A stretch of DNA of 5,493 nucleotides from contig CALJFV010000188.1 in assembly GCA_938074515.1 (NCBI GenBank), positions 1-5,493 on the forward strand, given 5' to 3'. A program made the position numbers and the translations under genes. Numbering within the stretch: position 1 is the stretch's first letter; the number at the start of each line of letters is the position of its first letter. Shown one piece after another: positions 1 through 5,493 of this stretch. Below the pieces are notes generated by a model. It saw only the letters and a program-made list of their open reading frames with translations, had not been told where the DNA came from and did no database searches. This DNA is from an uncultured Flavobacteriaceae bacterium (GTDB taxonomy: Bacteria; Bacteroidota; Bacteroidia; Flavobacteriales; Flavobacteriaceae).

Positions 1-16
1 GTAATTCAAAAGCCAT
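1..16 (-). CDS. 5' end of a divergent gene, possibly Fe/Mn superoxide dismutase (partial)
   Basis: Read on the minus strand from base 16, the sequence gives ATG followed by codons for Ala, Phe, Glu and Leu. One further base, C, is visible before the window edge. The peptide MAFEL, with a next codon beginning in C (compatible with Pro), matches the usual opening of bacterial Fe/Mn superoxide dismutases (M-[AS]-F-E-L-P). These enzymes convert superoxide to hydrogen peroxide and oxygen in the cytoplasm. A TAnnTTTG promoter-like element lies about 30 bases upstream on the same strand, which supports a real start here. Only five codons are visible, so the product is an inference; any protein starting MAFEL would fit. 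The leader is A/T-rich without a clear Shine-Dalgarno, as is common in this phylum. Confidence 0.42.
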
Positions 17-47
17 AATTGTTGTATTTAAAGGTTTAAAACTGAAG

Positions 48-55
48 CAAATTTA
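48..55 (-). promoter_or_regulatory. -7 element of a candidate promoter for the leftward gene
   Basis: On the minus strand, bases 55 to 48 read TAAATTTG, a full match to the Bacteroidota -7 consensus TAnnTTTG. The expected -33 TTG is not perfect: TGG occurs at 79-77, 21 bases upstream. Transcription would start near base 40, giving a leader of about 25 bases before the ATG at 16. An 8-mer with six fixed positions can occur by chance in AT-rich DNA, so the divergent position is the main supporting argument. Confidence 0.4.
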
Positions 56-131
56 ACAATAATATCCCAGCATGGACCATTACCTAATTTGTTACTCTTT
101 ATTTAATTATAGAAAATCTTAATGGTATCTT

Positions 132-136
132 AGAGG
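132..136 (+). promoter_or_regulatory. Shine-Dalgarno-like AGAGG before the helicase-nuclease gene
   Basis: AGAGG ends eight bases before the ATG at 145, a workable spacing for pairing with the 16S rRNA 3' end. Many genes in this phylum lack such a site and use an A-rich leader, as the ompA-like gene here does. Its presence favours 145 as the start over the in-frame ATG at 163 (Met7), which is preceded only by an A-rich run. No good TAnnTTTG promoter is visible on the plus strand in 17-144; the nearest is TAATTTG at 85-91, one base short. Confidence 0.4.
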
Positions 137-144
137 CGCAACTT

Positions 145-3100
145 ATGAATGAATCCAAAAAAATGCAGGCTCCATTTCGTGTCTATAATGCCTCTGCGGG
201 CAGCGGAAAAACATTTGCCCTGACGGTTGCTTTTCTAGAAAAAATCCTGCATTCTAAAAACGACGACGCTTATAAAAAACTTTTGGCCATTACCTTTACC
301 AATAAGGCCGTGGCCGAGATGAAAAATCGGATCCTCAATACCCTAGAGTCATTTGCCAAAGGGGCGTTTACGGGTTCAATCCAGGACCTAGCGCAAGAGA
401 TTCTCAAAAACAGTGACATGACCCAGGCACAGCTGCAAACAAAAAGTCAAGGGGTCTTGGTTCACTTACTGCATCACTATGCTCAGTTTCATGTCGAAAC
501 CATAGATCGATTCAATCATCGCCTGCTTAAAACTTTTTCAAAAGACCTTAAACTCAGCAGTAATTTTGAAGTAAGTCTCGAAACCGGCATACTGCTCTCA
601 GAGGCCGTAGATGCCCTTATCGACCAAGCGGGTCGTGATCCCCAAATCACAGATCTATTGGTTTCCTTTGCCCTGAACAAGACCGAAGACAGTAAATCAT
701 GGGATATCGCCTTTGATCTGAACCAAACGGCATGGATGATTGTCAAAGAAAATGACGCCCCCTACTTAGCGCGGCTCAAAGACGTTCCTCTAGAGCGATT
801 TATTGAATTTACCAAAAAACTAAGACAGCGCAAACAGGTTCTTGACACCCAAATGAGGGCGTTAGCGCATTCCATTCTTGATCTTTGTGATAGCCATGGA
901 ATTTTGTTTGAACACTTGTCCTATGGCTCCTTTATAAAGGTCATGCAAGAAGTGCTTGACCCTAAATTAACGCCAAATTTTAAGCGTCAATGGCTGCTCA
1001 AAATTTTAGAGCAAGACCATTCAATAGAGCCCCGACAAACCTTTTATAAAAAAACCGCGCCTCAAGAGGTTAAGGCCGTAGTGGACGAACTTTATGAAAC
1101 AATAGTTGAGGCTCTTGTTCAAATTCACCGAGCCCACATCAAAAGTGTTCATTTAAAACATACCCTAAATCAACTCGTTCCATTAACCGTGGTGGAAGCC
1201 ATTGAAAAGGAATTTGAGCGCATTAAAAAAGAAAAAAATACCCTGGTGATTAGCGATTTCAATAAACTCTTGAGTGAAGAAATTCAAAGCCAGCCAGCTC
1301 CTTTTATCTATGAGCGCTTGGGAGAGCGATTCACCCACTATTTTATTGATGAATTTCAGGACACTTCGGCCCTTCAATGGCAAAACTTACTGCCTCTTAT
1401 TCAAAATAACTTGGCTCAAGCAGACCCAAAAAGCAGCAAACACAGCTTGATGATTGTGGGCGATCCTAAACAATCCATCTACCGTTGGCGTGGGGGCCAC
1501 CCTGAACAATTTATTGACCTCGCGCAGGGCAAAAGTCCGGAACTACAGCCGCCACAAATTGTGTCTTTGAACACAAACTACAGGAGCCATCAAGATATCG
1601 TTTCATTCAACAACGACCTTTATCAATTTGCGGCCAACTACCTCCCCAAGACAGACCATGTCGCGCTTTATAAACAAGGCAACGATCAAAATATCCACCA
1701 CAAAAAAAATGGATTTGTTTCCATCGAATTTTTGGACAAAAAAGACCAAGAGGAGGAGTCTAAAGACCAGCTGTATTTTTCCCATATAGAGCAAATCATT
1801 CAGCGACAAATCGAGCGCGGGCGGGGCTTAGATGAATTGTGTATTTTGACCCGTGACAATAAAAAATGCTCAAAAATTGGGGCCTATCTTTCTGAGCGGG
1901 GCTATACAGTCGTTTCAGAAGAGGCCTTGCTCATTCAAAATAATCCCGTGGTCTTGGCTTTAATTGATTTGGGGTATCTCAGTGCCAATCCCTATCAAAA
2001 ACGCCCGCGTGCCCGCCTAGGCAATTTCCTTTTTAACACCCACAAACCTGAAGGCAGTAGAATGTCATTCTTGAGCCGTATGATCCAAGACGATCTGTTT
2101 GAATTTCATTCTGTATTGACTGAGCTTGGCATTGATTTCGAGCTCAAAAAAATGGCGGCGATGGGGCTCTACGATCGTTTTGCCTACGCCTTAAGTCAAT
2201 TCGGTTGGGGACGAAGTGACAGCGCTTTTATTACCCAATTTATGGACTGGATTTTTCAATACGCTAAGCGTCCTCAGGCCACAATTTGGCAATTACTCGC
2301 CCAATGGGAACAAGACAAAAATGATTTAAGTCTCAACTCGGGGGCGGGACAAGAGGCCATTCAAATCATGACCATACACAAGGCTAAAGGGCTTGAATTT
2401 CCGGTAGTCCTGCTGCCCTATGCACACGAATCGTTTAATCCGAACAAAGTCGGTCATATCTGGTACCCGTTCCCCGAAGAAGGATTTGAGTATTTACCCG
2501 TGCGATACAGTGCGGATTTGGCTCATTACAGTCCCCAAGGAAAAGAAATTGATACACGACTTAGAGAAACTTATTTCTTTGATACATTAAACTTGTATTA
2601 TGTGGGCACGACCCGCCCAACAGAAGAGCTCTATCTATTGTGCGACAAGCCCAGCAAGGACGCTCAATCCATGAGCTTTAATGGCGTTCTAAAAAATTTC
2701 TTGATCGCAAAAGGATTCTGGCAAGAAGGGCTTCAAAAATACGTGTTCGGGGCCCTGCCAAAAATTGAGTCCCTGGTCAAAAAAACACCCAAAACACTTA
2801 AAGCTCCATTACAAATCGTAACCCCAGAACAACATCCAATCAGCATGGTTCCAGAGCGGCGCGCCAGCAGTTATTGGTTTGAGGTTGGCATTGGTTTTGG
2901 GTCGCTTTTTCACGAGTTGATGGCTTTAGTTATTCAGGCAGAGGATCACCTCCATGCCCTCGATAAAATCAGTCTAAAATACCGTTTAGATCCCGATCAA
3001 AAGCAAAAAGCCATGACGCTAATACAACAAACGATTGAACACCCAGAATTGGCGCATTTATTCAAGGGGAAGCACGAGGTTTTTGTGGAACGCAGTATCA

Positions 3101-3312
3101 TTACGCCCAGAGGTGTTTTGCGTCCTGACCGAATCAATATGATCGGCCAAAATAAGGCGGTGGTCTTGGACTATAAAACAGGACTGGCCAAGCCGCAGGA
3201 TAAAGATCAAATCATTGCCTACGGGGCTGGCCTAAAGTCCATGGGCATTGTGGTTGAGGCACACCTTATTGTTTATCTCAGAGAGGACCCCATTGTTGTA
3301 AATAAAATTTAA
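145..3312 (+). CDS. AddA/RecB-like UvrD-family helicase with C-terminal PD-(D/E)XK nuclease
   Basis: This is a superfamily 1A DNA helicase fused to a RecB-family nuclease, of the type that unwinds and degrades double-strand-break ends to prepare them for RecA-dependent repair in the cytoplasm. Helicase motifs seen, in order: Walker A ASAGSGKT (residues 16-23), motif Ia ITFTNKAVAEMK (49-60), Walker B IDEFQD (401-406), motif III VGDPKQSIYRWRGG (438-451), motif IV NTNYRS (476-481), motif V TIHKAKGLEFPVVLLP (743-758), and motif VI YVGTTRPTEEL (819-829). Motif VI has Pro where Ala usually follows the Arg. The nuclease domain shows GSLFHE (919-924, His923), RPDRI (Asp995), LDYKTG (Asp1009, Lys1011) and QxxxY (Gln1022, Tyr1026), so it should be active. 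There are only four cysteines (248, 566, 575, 833) and none in the nuclease domain, so the Fe-S cluster of AddB-type proteins is absent. The 1055-residue length fits the Bacteroidota family. No AddB-like partner is visible. kbl follows after 24 bases, probably in the same transcript. Family assignment is very secure; the AddA versus RecB label is not settled, so no symbol is given. Confidence 0.95.
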   Translation: MNESKKMQAPFRVYNASAGSGKTFALTVAFLEKILHSKNDDAYKKLLAITFTNKAVAEMKNRILNTLESFAKGAFTGSIQDLAQEILKNSDMTQAQLQTKSQGVLVHLLHHYAQFHVETIDRFNHRLLKTFSKDLKLSSNFEVSLETGILLSEAVDALIDQAGRDPQITDLLVSFALNKTEDSKSWDIAFDLNQTAWMIVKENDAPYLARLKDVPLERFIEFTKKLRQRKQVLDTQMRALAHSILDLCDSHGILFEHLSYGSFIKVMQEVLDPKLTPNFKRQWLLKILEQDHSIEPRQTFYKKTAPQEVKAVVDELYETIVEALVQIHRAHIKSVHLKHTLNQLVPLTVVEAIEKEFERIKKEKNTLVISDFNKLLSEEIQSQPAPFIYERLGERFTHYFIDEFQDTSALQWQNLLPLIQNNLAQADPKSSKHSLMIVGDPKQSIYRWRGGHPEQFIDLAQGKSPELQPPQIVSLNTNYRSHQDIVSFNNDLYQFAANYLPKTDHVALYKQGNDQNIHHKKNGFVSIEFLDKKDQEEESKDQLYFSHIEQIIQRQIERGRGLDELCILTRDNKKCSKIGAYLSERGYTVVSEEALLIQNNPVVLALIDLGYLSANPYQKRPRARLGNFLFNTHKPEGSRMSFLSRMIQDDLFEFHSVLTELGIDFELKKMAAMGLYDRFAYALSQFGWGRSDSAFITQFMDWIFQYAKRPQATIWQLLAQWEQDKNDLSLNSGAGQEAIQIMTIHKAKGLEFPVVLLPYAHESFNPNKVGHIWYPFPEEGFEYLPVRYSADLAHYSPQGKEIDTRLRETYFFDTLNLYYVGTTRPTEELYLLCDKPSKDAQSMSFNGVLKNFLIAKGFWQEGLQKYVFGALPKIESLVKKTPKTLKAPLQIVTPEQHPISMVPERRASSYWFEVGIGFGSLFHELMALVIQAEDHLHALDKISLKYRLDPDQKQKAMTLIQQTIEHPELAHLFKGKHEVFVERSIITPRGVLRPDRINMIGQNKAVVLDYKTGLAKPQDKDQIIAYGAGLKSMGIVVEAHLIVYLREDPIVVNKI

Positions 3313-3336
3313 TTTAGCACGGGAAAAACTATCAAC

Positions 3337-4545
3337 ATGTACGGAAAAATTCAAGACCATTTACAGCGGGAATTAGAAGACATCAAAGCACAGGGATTGT
3401 TCAAAAAAGAACGGATAATAGTGGGGCCGCAAGATGCAGTGATCAAAATCTCGACTGGAGCCGAAGTGATTAATTTTTGCGCCAACAACTACTTGGGCTT
3501 ATCGTCTCATCCTGAGGTTGTTCAGGCCGCCAAAGACAGCCTTGACACGCACGGATTTGGCATGTCTTCAGTGCGTTTTATTTGCGGAACGCAAGATATT
3601 CACAAAACACTCGAACAGAAGATTGCTGATTTCTATCAGACCGAAGACACCATTCTTTACGCCGCAGCTTTTGACGCCAACGGCGGAGTGTTTGAGCCGC
3701 TTTTAGGCCCCGAAGATGCGATCATCTCCGATAGCTTGAATCACGCCTCGATCATCGATGGGGTGCGGTTGTGTAAGGCCAAGCGTTATCGATATCAAAA
3801 CAATGATATGTCCGATTTAAAGGCGCAATTAGTGCAAGCCAAAGCGGATGGCGCGAGGTTCATACTTATCGTTACTGATGGCGTCTTCTCGATGGATGGC
3901 TTAGTCGCTCCTCTTGACAAAATTTGTGATTTAGCAGAAGCGTTTGAAGCCCTTGTGATGGTCGATGAATGTCACGCTGCAGGATTTATCGGGCCCACTG
4001 GACGCGGTACTCTGGAAGAAAAAGGAGTGATGGGTCGGGTTGATATCATTACCGGAACCTTGGGCAAAGCTCTTGGTGGGGCCATGGGAGGTTATACTAC
4101 TGGAAAAAAAGAGATTATCGAAATTTTGCGCCAGCGTTCGCGGCCCTATTTATTTTCAAATTCTTTGGCCCCCTCGATTGTCGGTGCTTCGATTAAAGTG
4201 TTTGAATTATTGGACAATAACACCAGCCTGCGTGATCGATTAATGGACAATACCGCCTACTTCAAAAAAGGAATGCAAGACGCTGGATTTGATATCGTTG
4301 ATGGCGAATCGGCCATAGTTCCCGTAATGCTTTACGATGCAAAGCTTGCTCAAGAAATGGCAGATCTACTTCTGGAGGAAGGGATTTACGTGATCGGCTT
4401 CTTCTATCCTGTTGTTCCTAAGGGGAAAGCCCGCATCCGAGTTCAACTCTCAGCGGCCCACACCCAGGAGCATTTAAATCGTGCAATTCAGGCCTTTATT
4501 AAGGTCAAAAAAACATCGATTCTGGGGGGCCAAATTGACTTTTAA
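3337..4545 (+). CDS. kbl: Glycine C-acetyltransferase (2-amino-3-ketobutyrate CoA ligase)
   Basis: This PLP-dependent, cytoplasmic fold-type I enzyme of the alpha-oxoamine synthase family cleaves 2-amino-3-ketobutyrate with CoA to glycine and acetyl-CoA. It is the second step of threonine breakdown after threonine dehydrogenase. Residues seen: [10 protein letters not shown] (50-59), [12 protein letters not shown] (75-86) for substrate and cofactor contacts, [10 protein letters not shown] (133-142) with His136 stacking on [11 protein letters not shown] (181-188), [10 protein letters not shown] (210-219) with Asp210 and His213, and [13 protein letters not shown] (241-253) with Lys244 as the Schiff-base lysine. 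[11 protein letters not shown] (366-376) includes Arg368, expected to hold the substrate carboxylate. These positions match the E. coli Kbl numbering as I recall it. Length is 402 residues against about 398 for the family. The N-terminus ([13 protein letters not shown]) is Kbl-like, which separates it from BioF, HemA and serine palmitoyltransferase. It begins 24 bases after the helicase stop; no threonine dehydrogenase gene is in the window. Confidence 0.95.
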   Translation: MYGKIQDHLQRELEDIKAQGLFKKERIIVGPQDAVIKISTGAEVINFCANNYLGLSSHPEVVQAAKDSLDTHGFGMSSVRFICGTQDIHKTLEQKIADFYQTEDTILYAAAFDANGGVFEPLLGPEDAIISDSLNHASIIDGVRLCKAKRYRYQNNDMSDLKAQLVQAKADGARFILIVTDGVFSMDGLVAPLDKICDLAEAFEALVMVDECHAAGFIGPTGRGTLEEKGVMGRVDIITGTLGKALGGAMGGYTTGKKEIIEILRQRSRPYLFSNSLAPSIVGASIKVFELLDNNTSLRDRLMDNTAYFKKGMQDAGFDIVDGESAIVPVMLYDAKLAQEMADLLLEEGIYVIGFFYPVVPKGKARIRVQLSAAHTQEHLNRAIQAFIKVKKTSILGGQIDF

Positions 4546-4588
4546 CCCACTAATGGTAGGTAATTGCAAAAATTTTACTAGATTTGAT

Positions 4589-4619
4589 TTTGTTAATAAA
4601 TTTTAACAACTTACTTTTG
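4589..4619 (+). promoter_or_regulatory. Bacteroidota-type promoter for the ompA-like gene
   Basis: TTTG at 4589-4592 and TACTTTTG at 4612-4619 match the Bacteroidota -33 (TTG/TTTG) and -7 (TAnnTTTG) elements, with a 19-base spacer inside the usual range. Transcription should begin around 4623-4627, leaving an A/T-rich leader of roughly 30 bases. That leader has no Shine-Dalgarno; it is A-rich, as is usual for highly expressed genes in this phylum. The site lies in the only sizeable gap between kbl and the next gene, so the outer-membrane gene is probably transcribed independently of kbl. Confidence 0.65.
4590..4609. repeat. 7-bp inverted repeat within the promoter spacer
   Basis: TTGTTAA (4590-4596) and TTAACAA (4603-4609) are perfect reverse complements separated by six bases. 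The left arm includes the -33 TTG and the right arm ends two bases before the -7 element. It could be an operator bound by a dimeric regulator. As a hairpin it would be weak, with only two G-C pairs and no following T-run, so it is a poor terminator for kbl. Palindromes of this length are not rare in AT-rich DNA. Confidence 0.4.
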
Positions 4620-4654
4620 CTTGAATAACACTTAAAAATTAAACTTTTTAGAAT

Positions 4655-5493
4655 ATGAAACATCTCAACCGTATTTTAGTTGCTGCCTGCGTTTTCTTCG
4701 CCTTTGGTGTGGCAAATGCACAAGACGCAAATAATCCTTGGGCAGTAGAAATTGGCATCAATGCCGTTGATGTTTACTCTGTTGGAACTGTAGATGCAGG
4801 ACGTCTTCCTGTGATGATTGGTGACGCAGAAGTGAAAGGTGATTTATTTGACGAATTTTTTAACGTCACTGACCACTACAACATTGTTCCCGCTGTAACC
4901 CGTGTTGCTGCAGGACGTTATTTAGGAGATGGTTTCACATTTAATGTTGCGGGTACGTTCAACAAAATTTCAAAACTTGGTGATGCGCGCACTGAAGACA
5001 TAGTATATTACGCTGCTGATGGAGGATTAAACTACTCGATGCGCGACCAAATTGGTGGACCATGGTTAGACCCTTCTTTAGGTGTTGGTGGTGGTTACAC
5101 TTGGGTTGATGAAGTAGGTTTTGGTACGCTTAACGCAACGGCTAGTGTTCGTTTTTGGGTTGCTGAAAACTTAGCCATTAACTTCCAAAGCACGTTCAAG
5201 CATGCCATGGAAGATTTTGGAATTACGCATTTCCAGCATTCAGTTGGTGCTTCATTTAAATTCGGTGGAAAAGACACTGACGGTGATGGCCTTTACGACA
5301 ATGAGGATGCCTGTCCAGAAGTTGCTGGTCTTCCTCAATTTGACGGTTGTCCTGATTCAGACGGAGACGGTGTAGAGGATCGTAATGATGCTTGTGTTGA
5401 CGTAGCTGGTCTAGCTCAATTCAACGGATGCCCAGATACTGACGGAGACGGTATTGCTGATCCACAAGACGCTTGTCCTACAGAAGCTGGTGT
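4655..5493 (+). CDS. OmpA-family-type outer-membrane protein with thrombospondin type 3 repeats (5' part)
   Basis: An open frame starts at ATG 4655 and runs to the window edge without a stop, giving 279 complete codons. Residues 1-22 form a Sec signal peptide: positive start MKHLNR, hydrophobic core [13 protein letters not shown], and ANA before the expected cleavage at Ala22/Gln23. Residues 23 to about 205 are rich in Gly, aromatic and alternating residues, with strand-like stretches such as [22 protein letters not shown] and HSVGASFKF. This is consistent with an 8-stranded OprF/OmpA-like beta-barrel. From residue 207 come thrombospondin type 3 repeats with the Ca-binding motif DxDGDG. In flavobacteria this order is usually followed by a C-terminal OmpA domain that binds peptidoglycan, which would lie beyond the window; calling it OmpA is therefore inferred. 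The likely role is to anchor the outer membrane to the cell wall. It has its own promoter, starts 109 bases after kbl, and has no Shine-Dalgarno. Confidence 0.88.
   Translation, partial: MKHLNRILVAACVFFAFGVANAQDANNPWAVEIGINAVDVYSVGTVDAGRLPVMIGDAEVKGDLFDEFFNVTDHYNIVPAVTRVAAGRYLGDGFTFNVAGTFNKISKLGDARTEDIVYYAADGGLNYSMRDQIGGPWLDPSLGVGGGYTWVDEVGFGTLNATASVRFWVAENLAINFQSTFKHAMEDFGITHFQHSVGASFKFGGKDTDGDGLYDNEDACPEVAGLPQFDGCPDSDGDGVEDRNDACVDVAGLAQFNGCPDTDGDGIADPQDACPTEAG
5273..5493 (+). repeat. Tandem 81-bp (27-residue) thrombospondin type 3 repeats
   Basis: There are three in-frame units: 5273-5353, 5354-5434, and 5435 to the window end (incomplete). Each protein unit opens D[TS]DGDG[LVI], has DAC at residues 12-14 of the unit, then AGL and QF, and the full units end GCP. 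The Asp-rich loops bind Ca2+, and the two Cys per unit resemble the disulfide-forming Cys of type 3 repeats. The second unit has CVD where the others have CP. At DNA level the units are diverged at many third positions, so they are old rather than freshly duplicated. Confidence 0.85.

Noticed and set aside
85..91. TAATTTG as a -7 element for the helicase-nuclease gene
   Set aside because: It is one base short of TAnnTTTG, and no TTG lies at a suitable distance upstream.
516..1809. Minus-strand open frames at 516-746, 1183-1383 and 1603-1809
   Set aside because: They are short, lie wholly inside the helicase-nuclease coding sequence whose motifs are unmistakable, and show no recognisable domain or promoter.
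3293..3317. Possible promoter for kbl: TTG at 3293-3295 and TAATTTAG at 3310-3317
   Set aside because: The -7-like element has a mismatch in the TTTG part and the spacer is only 14 bases, shorter than normal, so read-through from the upstream gene is more likely.
3518..4243. Plus-strand open frames at 3518-3706 and 4040-4243
   Set aside because: They lie in another frame of kbl, and their sequence is an out-of-frame shadow of conserved Kbl motifs.
4543..4562. Possible terminator hairpin just after the kbl stop
   Set aside because: Only a 3-bp ACC/GGT stem can form around CACTAAT, with no following T-run, so it does not qualify as an intrinsic terminator.
5095..5277. Minus-strand open frame inside the ompA-like gene
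   Set aside because: The plus-strand frame here encodes a continuous signal peptide, barrel and TSP3 protein; the antisense frame has no recognisable features.
1..5493. Defence island, mobile element or CRISPR interpretation of the helicase-nuclease
   Set aside because: The protein has a standard AddA/RecB architecture and its neighbours are housekeeping or envelope genes. No transposase, integrase, terminal repeats or spacer array are visible.

Overview
The window looks like a chromosomal segment of a Bacteroidota bacterium, most likely of the order Flavobacteriales. Three things suggest this. Promoter-like sites match the Bacteroidota TTTG / TAnnTTTG consensus rather than the proteobacterial -35/-10. 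The last gene encodes an OmpA-family-type protein in which a beta-barrel is followed by Ca-binding thrombospondin type 3 repeats, an arrangement typical of flavobacteria. The helicase-nuclease has the architecture of the large AddA/RecB-like proteins of that phylum. Genus cannot be decided from this sequence.

Layout: (1) Bases 1-16, minus strand, carry what looks like the first five codons (MAFEL) of a divergently transcribed gene, possibly an Fe/Mn superoxide dismutase, that runs off the left edge. (2) Bases 17-144 are a divergent intergenic region. It holds a TAnnTTTG-like element for the leftward gene and a Shine-Dalgarno-like AGAGG for the rightward gene. (3) Bases 145-3312, plus strand, encode a 1055-residue AddA/RecB-type UvrD-family helicase with a C-terminal PD-(D/E)XK nuclease. 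All main helicase motifs and the nuclease residues are present. (4) After a 24-base gap, 3337-4545 encodes glycine C-acetyltransferase (2-amino-3-ketobutyrate CoA ligase, kbl), complete and with all recognised catalytic residues. (5) Bases 4546-4654 are an AT-rich intergenic region with a good Bacteroidota promoter and a 7-bp inverted repeat lying in its spacer. (6) From 4655 to the right edge is the 5' part of a secreted outer-membrane protein gene: signal peptide, putative barrel domain, then 27-residue thrombospondin type 3 repeats, cut by the window end before any OmpA domain.

The helicase-nuclease and kbl are close enough to be co-transcribed. Their roles (double-strand-break end processing; threonine/glycine catabolism) have no obvious functional link, so this is probably a housekeeping neighbourhood rather than a dedicated system. 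The outer-membrane gene appears to have its own promoter. I found no mobile element, CRISPR array, tRNA or rRNA, and no convincing evidence for an undescribed system. The items worth a second look are modest: the inverted repeat in the ompA-like promoter, the helicase lacking an adjacent AddB on its downstream side, its unusual motif VI, and the 81-bp in-frame repeats.
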